Of a stretch of 64,000 nucleotides of DNA, positions 25,294 through 34,170 are shown in pieces. This DNA is from Deltaproteobacteria bacterium (GTDB taxonomy: Bacteria > Bdellovibrionota_C > UBA2361 > J135). Position numbers and translations under genes: made by a program. Numbering within the stretch: position 1 is the stretch's first letter; each line of letters begins with the position of its first letter. The notes beneath the pieces were generated by a model. The model was not told the DNA's origin. It was given only the letters and a program-made list of their open reading frames with translations, and did no database searches. The stretch covers positions 62,001 through 126,000 of the forward strand of contig JACKAH010000003.1 in NCBI GenBank assembly GCA_020635175.1, in the 5' to 3' direction.

Positions 25294-26355
25294 CAATTGT
25301 CACACGAAGAATTGGATCTTCTTTTAGAAACAGATCTTTTCCCTGGACATCCAGATTTTCAAGGCCCTCTGCTTGAGGGAACAGAGACATTTGAGCTTAG
25401 AGACCTGTCATCTTATCTCCGGTATGAGACGGCTTTGGCGAACGCAAAACAAGATGCAACATATTCAGGGAAGCCGCTTATTGTAAGGTATAGTGACGTC
25501 GAACTTTTGGTTGAGCCTGGTAGTAACTACCCTGAGCTGCGTGATAGATTTAGAGGAAGAGAGTTTCGCCAATTTTCTGATGCATACGATCGTGATTATA
25601 TAAAACCTCTCGCACTATTTTATGACAGAGTTAGTGGAGCTATTGAAAGACACATCTCCGATTCAAGAGAAAATAGCGTACTATCAATCGGTGCAGGGAC
25701 TGGATTTGAACTGGAAAGTGCATTTCAAGATAGGCATTCACGTGGGACATGGGGGGTGTTTTTGGGTGTCGATCCTAGTTCTCGAAGCCTTAGAATTCTC
25801 GAGAAAAAAGCAGAGGCTTTTGAAAGAGTTGTAACGCATACACGCATTGCAAGTGCACATTCTTTAAAAGTAGAAGAAGTACGTCAGGATATTATAAACA
25901 CTATTGGTCTTCCAACCCTGGTTACTTGTATCAGAGCACTTAACGAAATTGATGCAACCAATAGACAGCCTGGTGATGATTTAGGGGCACGATTGATACC
26001 TATGCTTAGAGCGCTTAAAAATCTTACCTGCTCAGTTCATGGCACTATTATCATTGCAGATCTCTACTTTCAGAATGAGGAAGCTTATCAGAGATATGCG
26101 GAAAATTTTAGACAGAGCCCGCTAGATAAAGGGTCTCATGAACCTGTAAACCCAAAACTACCTGAAGAACTTCTCATGCCAAAACAGGTAGGCTATCTTT
26201 TGGAACGTTCAGGTTTCTTAGTTAATAACATCAGTTATTGCCACTCTGACTCAGGAGTAAGTGGCTACGTGATAGAAGCCGTTCGTCCAGTTACTTTCCC
26301 ATTCTATGTAAATCTGGAAGAAAGGTGGGAAATGACAGAGATTCCTCAAAGCTAG
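25291..26355 (+). CDS. Methyltransferase-like protein, paralog 2
   Basis: 354 residues. Shares with paralog 1 DLFPGHPDFQGPL near the N-terminus, VELLVEPGSNYPEL (there VELFVDPGTEYEEL), VLSIGAGTGFELE (a more canonical SAM motif I, GAGTG), FLGVDPSSRSLRILE, and the INTIGLPTLVTCIRALNEID segment. It ends with about 20 extra residues. The two genes are adjacent, same strand, and probably arose by tandem duplication followed by strong divergence. Function unknown; a SAM-dependent transfer reaction is only an inference from the fold motifs. Confidence 0.75.
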   Translation: MQLSHEELDLLLETDLFPGHPDFQGPLLEGTETFELRDLSSYLRYETALANAKQDATYSGKPLIVRYSDVELLVEPGSNYPELRDRFRGREFRQFSDAYDRDYIKPLALFYDRVSGAIERHISDSRENSVLSIGAGTGFELESAFQDRHSRGTWGVFLGVDPSSRSLRILEKKAEAFERVVTHTRIASAHSLKVEEVRQDIINTIGLPTLVTCIRALNEIDATNRQPGDDLGARLIPMLRALKNLTCSVHGTIIIADLYFQNEEAYQRYAENFRQSPLDKGSHEPVNPKLPEELLMPKQVGYLLERSGFLVNNISYCHSDSGVSGYVIEAVRPVTFPFYVNLEERWEMTEIPQS

Positions 26356-26366
26356 GATATGATATT

Positions 26367-26735
26367 TCAAGAGGCTAAAATTATCCTTATCTCCTCAGGA
26401 TCAAAAGGTTTGGCCAAAAATCCGGTCATCCCAAGGGAGTTTGCATGCGCGATGTCATCATCATCTGCATGTCCTGAAATTAGGTAAAAGGGGATATCTG
26501 GTAGAAATTCTCTAATTGCTGCTAATACCTCAAAACCATCCATCTCGGGCATTCTTAGGTCGCATAGAATCAAGTTGAAATCTGAGCCTGCTTTGAGTGC
26601 CTCAATCGCATCTGAGCCTCTTTCAAAAATCTCTGCATTTGCTCCCATAGCTCCCAGCATGAGCTTAAGAGCAGTTAGAACCCCAGGCTCATCATCAATG
26701 ATCATAATATGTTGCTGCGAAGTTGCAGAATTCAT
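26367..26735 (-). CDS. Single-domain response regulator (CheY-like)
   Basis: 122 residues, a receiver domain only. IMIIDDEPG (acidic pair), ILCDLRMPEMDG (phospho-acceptor Asp), SGHADD (conserved Ser/Thr position) and LAKPFDP (Lys) are all present, so it should be phosphorylatable. There is no output domain. It points away from mutS and ends next to paralog 2; no kinase gene is nearby. It may feed a phosphorelay or a chemotaxis-type pathway. Confidence 0.9.
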   Translation of the reverse strand: MNSATSQQHIMIIDDEPGVLTALKLMLGAMGANAEIFERGSDAIEALKAGSDFNLILCDLRMPEMDGFEVLAAIREFLPDIPFYLISGHADDDDIAHANSLGMTGFLAKPFDPEEIRIILAS

Positions 26736-26825
26736 TACAAATTAGGTCTCTAACTGTTAATTTAAGCTCAGAGTTGATATAAACAATTTCTGTTTACTTA
26801 GTAGATTTTAGCAGTTGTTGTCTAT

Positions 26826-29456
26826 ATGAACACCTCACAATCTGAGAAAAAACTTCCACCGATGCTAAAATTGTATCTTGAATACAAAGAGCAGTATCCT
26901 GATGTTCTACTCTTTTTTCAGGTTGGAGATTTTTTTGAGGTATTCTTTGATGATGCCAAAGTTGTAGCCAATGCCTTAAATTTAACTCTCACTAGCCGCG
27001 ATAAAAATAGCGAAAACCCAGTTCCAATGTGTGGCGTACCAATAGCTGTCATTGATGGTTATTTAGATAGACTTGTTGCTCTTGGTCATTCTGCTGCTGT
27101 TGTAAAACAGGTTGGAGATCCTAAAGCTGCTAAGGGCATGGTTAATAGAGAGCTTGAAAGAATTGTTACCCCAGGAGTTCGGATTCTTGGTAATACCGAT
27201 GATGATACTCAGCAAAACTATGTTGCAGCTCTGTACCTACAAAATGATGAAGATATAGCTATCGCCTTTACTGATGTAAGAACAGGAAAGGTTTTAGTGC
27301 GGGATGGAATCGCACTTGATGAGCTAGTAAATGAAGTTAAGTATATCGCTCCATCTGAACTAGTTTTGCCGCGTGAGGTTTCAGAAAAGAAGATTGATCG
27401 AAGATCAAGTTGGGTGCGAAGGTTAGAAGAGAGTCTCGCTTCGAGATTAAAGTTCCGCATGCTTTCAAAGCAAGTTAGCCGCGATTATTTAGAGATAGCA
27501 GGATTTGCCTCTCTTTCGAGCAGCTCTAAAAAAGCCGTATCTCTTTTGATAGACTATGTTGATGAAACAACAGTCAGTTCGCAGGTCAACATTCTGGCGA
27601 TTCAAACTCAGAGCTTAGACGATGTCATGGGGATTGATTCATCTACTAGGACTCATTTAGAGCTGGTAAAAAACGTTCGAGACGGCACTAAAACAGGAAC
27701 TTTGCTTAGTGTTTTAGATCTAACAAAGACTGCTTGTGGTGCGAGGAAGCTTAGAGATTGGATCTTACACCCCTCGGTTAATGCTGTAGAGATTAATGAT
27801 AGACTGAATGTTGTGCAGTTTCTAAATCATCAATCTGAGATTAGAAACGAACTGCACGATAAGTTCTCATTTATCGTTGATCTAGAAAGACTTGCCGCTA
27901 GGATTGAATTATCGGCAGTAAATCCACGTGAACTTGCTACGCTTCGAGATTCGCTATTCTATTTGCAGCAGTTGCGAAGCTACCTTTCAGACCGTATGAC
28001 GCAAACTACTGAGCAGTGGCCTGTGCTCTTTAGCGGCTTGGTAAATGATTTTCAAGTTCCACAAGAGCTCTATCAGCTTTTATCTGAAGCGTTAACCGAT
28101 GAGCCTCCACATGCATTAAATGACGGTGGCTTTATACGTGATGGGTACAATTCTGAGCTCGATGGTTATCGTGAAGTAAAAAAGAACGGCAAATCCTGGA
28201 TTGCTGAACTTGAAGCGCAAGAGAAAAGTAGAACTGGAATTACTTCCTTAAAGATAAAGTTTAACAATGTGTTTGGTTATTTCATCGAAATAACTAAATC
28301 GAACCTTGATAAAGTTCCGAGCAGTTACACTAGACGCCAAACAATGGCTAATGCTGAGCGTTTCATTACTGAAGAACTGAAACAACGTGAAGAACAAATT
28401 CTAGGTGCTGAATCCAAGCAGATTGCATTAGAGAAACGCTTATATGAAGAGGTAAAAGCACAGGTCGTACAGTTTGCTCCTCAAATTAGAGCTCTTGGTG
28501 AAGTAGTTGCAATTGCTGATCTGTTTTGCAGCCTTTCACAGGTAGCGCTGCGAGATGATCTAGTTAGACCTGAGATTCATGCAGGAAATGATCTACATAT
28601 TGTTAATGGAAAGCATCCCGTTCTATCAAGAATGCTTGAAAGCGACTTCGTGCCAAATACTTTAGAGATTGAAGATTCTAAGCAGAGCGTCTTTGTGATT
28701 ACCGGCCCAAACATGGGAGGTAAATCTACATATCTAAGACAGAACGCATTGATTGTAATTATGGCTCAAATTGGAAGCTATGTTCCTGCTGAAACTGCTT
28801 CAATCGGAATAGTTGATAATATTTTTACAAGAATTGGTGCCTCCGATAATGTTTTAGAAGGGGAATCAACGTTCATGGTAGAGATGCGTGAAGCAGCGTA
28901 TATTTTATCTAAAGCTACAAAGCGTTCGCTGCTGTTAGTAGACGAATTGGGTAGGGGAACCGCCACTCAAGATGGGCTTGCAATAGCACAGTCTTTGCTT
29001 GAATGGATCGTGAACCATTTATCAGCACGTACTTTGTTTGCCACTCATTTTCATGAATTAACAGCACTTGCTGATGTACACTCTACGGTTTCAAATCTAT
29101 CAGTTGGGTCTATCGATCGTGATGGGGAGATTATCTTTACACATCAAATTTGTAAGGGTGCTGCTAGTAAGTCCTATGGACTTGAAGTAGCTAAACTAGC
29201 TGGTTTGCCTCCAGAGCTTCTGAAAAGGGCAAGAGAGATTATGTGTAGTCTAAGCTTTAGTTCTGAGCAACCACAGGGACAGCTTTCGTTCTTTTCGCCG
29301 CAAACTGTAGCAAAGGAGATAGTAAAAGAGAGAGAACCTGAAGATTATAACTCTTTGAAACGTCTACAGGGTGAGATTGAAGGGATAGATATAAACAAGC
29401 TTACACCACTTGAAGCGCTCAATGCGTTAGCTCAATTTAAAAAGGATTTGCATTGA
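26826..29456 (+). CDS. mutS: DNA mismatch repair protein MutS
   Basis: 876 residues. The mismatch-reading Phe-x-Glu is in VGDFFEVFFDDA near the N-terminus. The Walker A GPNMGGKST lies near residue 627, with the DELGRGT signature and THFHELTALA after it. It binds mispaired DNA and starts repair. The ATG at 26826 has no strong Shine-Dalgarno. The end overlaps the next gene by four bases (TTGA). Confidence 0.97.
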   Translation: MNTSQSEKKLPPMLKLYLEYKEQYPDVLLFFQVGDFFEVFFDDAKVVANALNLTLTSRDKNSENPVPMCGVPIAVIDGYLDRLVALGHSAAVVKQVGDPKAAKGMVNRELERIVTPGVRILGNTDDDTQQNYVAALYLQNDEDIAIAFTDVRTGKVLVRDGIALDELVNEVKYIAPSELVLPREVSEKKIDRRSSWVRRLEESLASRLKFRMLSKQVSRDYLEIAGFASLSSSSKKAVSLLIDYVDETTVSSQVNILAIQTQSLDDVMGIDSSTRTHLELVKNVRDGTKTGTLLSVLDLTKTACGARKLRDWILHPSVNAVEINDRLNVVQFLNHQSEIRNELHDKFSFIVDLERLAARIELSAVNPRELATLRDSLFYLQQLRSYLSDRMTQTTEQWPVLFSGLVNDFQVPQELYQLLSEALTDEPPHALNDGGFIRDGYNSELDGYREVKKNGKSWIAELEAQEKSRTGITSLKIKFNNVFGYFIEITKSNLDKVPSSYTRRQTMANAERFITEELKQREEQILGAESKQIALEKRLYEEVKAQVVQFAPQIRALGEVVAIADLFCSLSQVALRDDLVRPEIHAGNDLHIVNGKHPVLSRMLESDFVPNTLEIEDSKQSVFVITGPNMGGKSTYLRQNALIVIMAQIGSYVPAETASIGIVDNIFTRIGASDNVLEGESTFMVEMREAAYILSKATKRSLLLVDELGRGTATQDGLAIAQSLLEWIVNHLSARTLFATHFHELTALADVHSTVSNLSVGSIDRDGEIIFTHQICKGAASKSYGLEVAKLAGLPPELLKRAREIMCSLSFSSEQPQGQLSFFSPQTVAKEIVKEREPEDYNSLKRLQGEIEGIDINKLTPLEALNALAQFKKDLH

Positions 29457-30664
29457 TTAAACAGTTTTTAGCAGGTTTGTTGGTCCTAATTTTTGCAACC
29501 AGTATCGCGTCTGCTGAGACTTTTGATGCAATCAAATCTGATTATCTACTACTAAGAAACACTGATACAGAGGTAACGAGAACTGCGGAATGGCAAGCAA
29601 CTGCCAATCGATTTGAGCAGTACGCACAAAAAGATCTCAAGAAGCCACATGCTGCATCTGCACTTTATCATGCAGCTCTGATTTATAGTGAACTCTTTAG
29701 AAAGCTTGAAACCAAATTCTTTTTAACTCGTAGTTTGGAGCTTTTTGAGTCAGTTCCTCGTGATTATCCAGGCCATGAGCTAGCAGATGATGCCTTAGTT
29801 CGGCTTGGAAACCTGCAGCTCTTTGATAAGAAAGATAAAAAAGCAGCACGTCGCAGTTATCAGGAGGTAGTCTATGCTTATCCTGATTCTGATATGTTTT
29901 TAGTGGCTAAAGAGAAGTTAAATCTTTTAGAGCATGGAAAACTTCCTTCACGTCGTATCGAGACAAAAGAGAAGCAGAAAGGAATTCCACTTATCGTAAT
30001 TGATCCCGGTCACGGAGGAGAAGACACGGGGGCTGTCGGTGGTGATAAGCTGATGGAGAAAGACGTTGTACTTGATATTGGTTTAAGACTTTCTAAGTTG
30101 CTAGAGCAGGACCCAAGCTATCAGGTGCGAATGACCCGACGCAGTGATGTTTTTATTCCTCTGAAACAACGCACGGAGATAGCAAATGATTTTGAAGCTG
30201 ATCTCTTTGTTAGCTTGCATATTAATGCCTCAAAAAGTAAATCGGTCACAGGTATTGAGACCTATTATTTAGATAATACTAATGAACAGGGAAGCCAGAA
30301 GTTAGCAGAGAGAGAAAACCAGTTTTATGCTTCACAAGGTGATGGCGGAGATCTTAACTTTATTCTAAGCGATCTAATACAGAGTGCTAAGCTGGATGAT
30401 TCTATTGCGCTTGCTAATCAAATTCAAACTGAGTTGATTAAGCACATGAAAACACAATGGGGAAAGACTGTAGACCTTGGAGTTAAGCGAGCACCGTTTT
30501 ACGTTTTAGTGGGTGCTCATATGCCATGTGTTTTAGTTGAACTTTATTTCATTAACAATCGTAATGATGAAAAGAAGCTAGCTAATTCTGAATTTAGACA
30601 AGACCTAGCAGAAGCCCTTTATAAAGGGGTAGCACGTTTCATTCAAACGCATAAACCATCATGA
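29453..30664 (+). CDS. N-acetylmuramoyl-L-alanine amidase (Ami type)
   Basis: 403 residues with a TTG start overlapping the mutS stop; AAAGGA lies 6-8 bases upstream. Signal peptide residues 1-21 (ending IASA). A helical TPR-like segment covers about 40-160. The zinc amidase domain (Amidase_3) has DPGHGGEDTGAVG near residue 185, EKDVV (Glu), FVSLHINA (His) and LVELYFINN (Glu). It cleaves peptide stems from murein in the periplasm, usually during cell separation. The N-terminal TPR-like part differs from the AMIN domain of E. coli AmiC. Confidence 0.9.
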   Translation: MIKQFLAGLLVLIFATSIASAETFDAIKSDYLLLRNTDTEVTRTAEWQATANRFEQYAQKDLKKPHAASALYHAALIYSELFRKLETKFFLTRSLELFESVPRDYPGHELADDALVRLGNLQLFDKKDKKAARRSYQEVVYAYPDSDMFLVAKEKLNLLEHGKLPSRRIETKEKQKGIPLIVIDPGHGGEDTGAVGGDKLMEKDVVLDIGLRLSKLLEQDPSYQVRMTRRSDVFIPLKQRTEIANDFEADLFVSLHINASKSKSVTGIETYYLDNTNEQGSQKLAERENQFYASQGDGGDLNFILSDLIQSAKLDDSIALANQIQTELIKHMKTQWGKTVDLGVKRAPFYVLVGAHMPCVLVELYFINNRNDEKKLANSEFRQDLAEALYKGVARFIQTHKPS

Positions 30665-31641
30665 TATTGCCAAAGAATCAGTCAGCTTTAATTGAAGAAA
30701 TTTACTCAATCTCTAAAAGCAATTCTGTCGAGCTGTTTTTAGTTGGCGGTTTCCTGCGTGATTCTTTATTGGATATCGAGTCCCTTGATTATGATTTTGT
30801 TGTTGAGGGAGATGCGATTAAGTTTGCAGAAACTTTAAAGGCAGAGATTGGTGGAGAACTGAAATCTTTTGCAAGCTTTGGAACTGCAAAGTTAGTTAAC
30901 TTTAATTTTGAGTCCTCAATTTATGAGCTTGATTTTGCAATGGCTCGAGAGGAAAGCTATGCACATCCGGGCGCATTGCCTACGGTTGTCTCGGGCAAGC
31001 TAGAGAGCGATCTGCAAAGACGAGACTTTACAATTAATTCTATGGCGATTGCTCTGAGGGATATTGTTGAGAGTTTGAATGCAGAGCTAACATTAAAAGA
31101 GCTAATTAGAGCGAAATTGCTGGATCCTTTTGGTGGTCTGTTAGATTTAGATCAGAAACTCATACGAATCTTGCATGACTTAAGCTTTCAAGATGATCCC
31201 ACTCGCATTTTTCGTGCCTATCGCTATTTAGTGAGGATAGGGGGAGAGCTAGAACAACACACTGCAAAACTTCTACAGACAGCTCTCAAAGATTGCGCAC
31301 TGCAAAATATCTCTGTGTTTAGAATCTATAATGAGTTTAAGAAAATAGCATTAGAGCAAAATCCAAGCAGAGTCTTTGCCGAGCTTTTAAAGCATGGAGT
31401 CCTTGCTGGTTGCGGATGGTTTTCAAAGAAAAGTGGCGAGAAATTTTGCCAGGCGGTAGAGCTCTCAAACAATCTCTCTGAAGATTTACCTTTAATACTT
31501 TTAGCTAGCATTGATCAGGTCAAGGCTGAGGCTGCATTGAAAGAGATGCGCTTTAAGAGTAAAGAAATTTCCGCTTTCAAAAATCAGATTACACAATCAT
31601 CTGACTCAGTTCTAATTTCATTTCTAAATGAGTGTAAATGA
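30661..31641 (+). CDS. tRNA nucleotidyltransferase / poly(A) polymerase family protein
   Basis: 326 residues. The head domain has LVGGFLRD (near 26), catalytic DYDFVVEGDA (Asp-x-Asp) and LQRRDFTINSMA. A neck region DDPTRIFRAYRYLVRIGG follows. It starts inside the amidase stop (ATGA). Complete CCA-adding enzymes are normally near 400 residues or longer, so the C-terminal body/tail is short. It could be a CC- or A-adding enzyme or a CCA enzyme with a reduced tail. Catalytic residues look intact. Confidence 0.85.
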   Translation: MILPKNQSALIEEIYSISKSNSVELFLVGGFLRDSLLDIESLDYDFVVEGDAIKFAETLKAEIGGELKSFASFGTAKLVNFNFESSIYELDFAMAREESYAHPGALPTVVSGKLESDLQRRDFTINSMAIALRDIVESLNAELTLKELIRAKLLDPFGGLLDLDQKLIRILHDLSFQDDPTRIFRAYRYLVRIGGELEQHTAKLLQTALKDCALQNISVFRIYNEFKKIALEQNPSRVFAELLKHGVLAGCGWFSKKSGEKFCQAVELSNNLSEDLPLILLASIDQVKAEAALKEMRFKSKEISAFKNQITQSSDSVLISFLNECK

Positions 31642-32852
31642 CTCAGTATTCACTTTCGTATTTAGAAGAATCTATTAAACAAGCTGCGCTTAAGTTGTGG
31701 CCAGAGATTAATCACGAACCACATTTTTATCCTCTACTTGATTTAAATCTCGGAGATGTTTGCTGTGATTACTGTATTGAGCTTTCAACTCTATTGAAAC
31801 GTTCACCAAAAACTTTACAGAGAGAACTTGTACAGAACCTGCCTGAAGATTTCCCTTTTTGTCTCTGCATGCATGACGGTTATCTAAATTATAGATATCA
31901 CTTGAATGAAGGTAATTTTTCTGAGTTTTTGAGTGGATTAGATGGTTTTCAACCACAGGCAGAAATTTATGATGCATTGATTCTCACACCACCTGTGAAG
32001 AACTGTTTTGGTTTGTCTTATTTAAGACTAGCAGCCAGGGCAATCTACCACTTCTCATTGTTAAGAAGTTCTGGAAGTCAGGTTAAATTTTTTCTCGGAA
32101 ACACTCTACTAGAGGTTGATAGTAGTCAAGTTTTTGATCAAAACCTCTTTATGAATTTATCAAAGTTGGCCTTTGGTGAGCCGATTACTCAGGCTGAGGC
32201 AGTTGACCAGGTTGTTGAGTGTTTAGCTTCTGGTAAGTTTGATAAAAGTTTTATTTGCTCATCTGGGCAAATTTTAGAGCACAACCTTTTTGAAAACCTG
32301 AAGTCTGAATACAACACAAAGTTACGTTTCCCTAAAAACTTCTGGCTTAATACTGATACTGCAACGTTGAGGGATGCTGAAAAACTAGTCCAGACCTTGA
32401 ATACAAAAGATTTATTCTTTCACCTGTTGCTACCATATCATGGACAAGATCTAAGCTTTGATGCCATAGGGCTGAAGTGTCGAGATAATTTACCTTGGTA
32501 TTTTGCATCTAGCCTCGAAAGATTAAAACGTTTTAGCTCTAAGCAGAGCATAGCTGAAGCTGAGATGATAAATTTTGAGCAGCTAGAACCTAATTTCCTA
32601 CAACTTCTAAAGCGTCTCTGCTTTATGAAATCCTTGGTAGAGGAGCTTCGAAGGAATGGAGAGGTAGAGTCATTTGTTGAGATAGTTTTGGAGCTCTTAG
32701 ACCAAATCAACAGGATGGTTAATAATCCAAGTTTTCGGCAATCTGTTGAGCGTAGGGATCTTTCGTATTTTGAAGAGCTGCTACTGACTAGAAGTATTTG
32801 TACTTTAGAGCATTTAGCCCCATTCTTCTCCCTTGATAATACGAGGTTTTGA
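31638..32852 (+). CDS. Degenerate arginyl-tRNA-synthetase-like protein
   Basis: 404 residues, overlapping the upstream gene by ATGA. Three stretches read like ArgRS: an N-terminal Add-1-like part (LNLGDVCCDYCIELSTLLKR), a part resembling the end of the catalytic domain (CRDNLPWYFASSLERLKRF, compare NPVYYVQYAHARI in real enzymes), and a C-terminal DALR-like helical domain (ELLDQINRMVNNPSFR). The HIGH position reads GLSY (residues 125-128, before LR), no KMSK-like loop is visible, and about 150 residues of the catalytic core are missing compared with ArgRS (about 560). It is unlikely to charge tRNA. The call rests on visual similarity. Confidence 0.6.
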   Translation: MTQYSLSYLEESIKQAALKLWPEINHEPHFYPLLDLNLGDVCCDYCIELSTLLKRSPKTLQRELVQNLPEDFPFCLCMHDGYLNYRYHLNEGNFSEFLSGLDGFQPQAEIYDALILTPPVKNCFGLSYLRLAARAIYHFSLLRSSGSQVKFFLGNTLLEVDSSQVFDQNLFMNLSKLAFGEPITQAEAVDQVVECLASGKFDKSFICSSGQILEHNLFENLKSEYNTKLRFPKNFWLNTDTATLRDAEKLVQTLNTKDLFFHLLLPYHGQDLSFDAIGLKCRDNLPWYFASSLERLKRFSSKQSIAEAEMINFEQLEPNFLQLLKRLCFMKSLVEELRRNGEVESFVEIVLELLDQINRMVNNPSFRQSVERRDLSYFEELLLTRSICTLEHLAPFFSLDNTRF

Positions 32853-32904
32853 GACCATAATAGCTCCTGTTCGCATCTAAAGTAATTTACATTTACACGA
32901 AGTC

Positions 32905-33978
32905 ATGGCGTTAGATAAATCACGAAAAACTAAACAAAATTGGTCGATTAAGCTAGGAATTGTTCAGGCGGTGGTGCTGTTGGGTATTGTAACCGGCAGT
33001 ATGCTTTGTTCCTTTTACCTTGGCTTAGTTTCTGGACAGAAGGCAGGCTTTGAAAGTGCTCAGGCCCTTAATCTTTCAACAAGTGCCCGTATGCCGATTC
33101 CAGAGGAGTATCAATATAGTGACGAGGAACTTACCTCTGATATTTACGCTAAGCTTAGTGATGCTACTTCACCAACTGTTGAAACTGAGGAGTTAGAGCC
33201 AGTTCCTGAGATTGGTCAGATAGAGACAACCAAAGTAACTCGTCCAACAGTTAAAGAGAAAACTCTTGAGCTTAGTGACGTTGACGAAGAGTCCGATCAT
33301 GAAAGTGTACTAACTATACTCGGTGATGTTGGTAAGAAGAAAAAAGTTGATAACCGAAATACATTAGCCCTTCTTGATAGTGCTGATGAAAAATTAGGTT
33401 CGCTTGAGCCCGTTGCCAAGGAGGCACAGAAGGAAGTTCAAGTAGAAGCTGAAATAGTGCAAAAGCCTGAAGAGGTATTGGCAGATCAATCAGAGATCTC
33501 CACACGCGATCTTGTTAAAGCTGAGCAGTCAGAAGAGCTAACGGTTGAGCCGAAAAAAGAAGAGATTATCGTTGCTAAAATCGATAAGAAAACTTTTGAG
33601 CAAGAAGAAATAAAAGAAAAAGCTGCTAAGAAAACAGTTGAGCCTGTTGTTGCTAAAAAAGTAGAGCAGACTCAAGAGATTCAAAGAGAGCTTGAGAAAC
33701 GTAAAGAAGATTCATCCTTAGTTAAGACAATTATCCCAGGTGGTTGGTATGCTCAGGTTGCAGCTCCAAGGAAGCTTCAGACAGCTGACGAGTTAGGAAC
33801 GCAACTTAGAAACTCAGGTTTTCCTGTGCTGATTGAAAGAGCAAATATTCGTGGACAGGAATACTTCAGAGTTCTAGTTGGACCAGAGGATCAACGTGCA
33901 CAGGCTGATAGGCTAGTAGGTCAGCTCAAACGAGAAAGTTATCTAAGAGGGGCTCCTTTTATTAGGCGAATTAGATAA
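32905..33978 (+). CDS. SPOR-domain membrane protein
   Basis: 357 residues: basic cytoplasmic N-terminus, one membrane helix (about 18-45, VVLLGIVTGSMLCSFYLGL), a long Glu/Lys-rich periplasmic linker (about 60-275), and a C-terminal SPOR domain (GGWYAQVAAPRKLQTADEL through QLKRESYL). SPOR domains bind denuded glycan strands at the division septum, which fits with the amidase gene upstream. From memory, argS followed by a SPOR gene is seen in deltaproteobacteria, which agrees with the argS-like neighbour. Confidence 0.88.
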   Translation: MALDKSRKTKQNWSIKLGIVQAVVLLGIVTGSMLCSFYLGLVSGQKAGFESAQALNLSTSARMPIPEEYQYSDEELTSDIYAKLSDATSPTVETEELEPVPEIGQIETTKVTRPTVKEKTLELSDVDEESDHESVLTILGDVGKKKKVDNRNTLALLDSADEKLGSLEPVAKEAQKEVQVEAEIVQKPEEVLADQSEISTRDLVKAEQSEELTVEPKKEEIIVAKIDKKTFEQEEIKEKAAKKTVEPVVAKKVEQTQEIQRELEKRKEDSSLVKTIIPGGWYAQVAAPRKLQTADELGTQLRNSGFPVLIERANIRGQEYFRVLVGPEDQRAQADRLVGQLKRESYLRGAPFIRRIR

Positions 33979-33999
33979 TTAAAATGTTGTTTTAATTAT
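33975..33999 (+). other. AT-only 10-bp palindrome at the end of the SPOR gene
   Basis: ATAATTAAAA, loop TGTTG, TTTTAATTAT, overlapping the stop codon. A weak hairpin; possible inefficient terminator. Nothing else is clear in the remaining gap except the TATAAT below. Confidence 0.3.
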
Positions 34000-34095
34000 A
34001 GGCTAGTTACTGAAATACTAATCTTTTTTCATGGTTAAGCGTATTCGAGCTCTTTTGAGTTAAAACCTAGTAAAATCGAAGCCATAACTACTATC

Positions 34096-34125
34096 TTAGT
34101 CGAACCTTTTGACTTGGTGTATAAT
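34096..34125 (+). promoter_or_regulatory. Candidate promoter of the PP2C gene
   Basis: A perfect TATAAT (34120-34125) lies 45 bases before the start codon; the best -35 is TTAGTC (34096-34101) at 18 bases. The -35 match is poor. Confidence 0.4.
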
Positions 34126-34170
34126 CTAATACTTAGCGTAATAATTGTAATTGTTTAGCCAAGAATTTTA

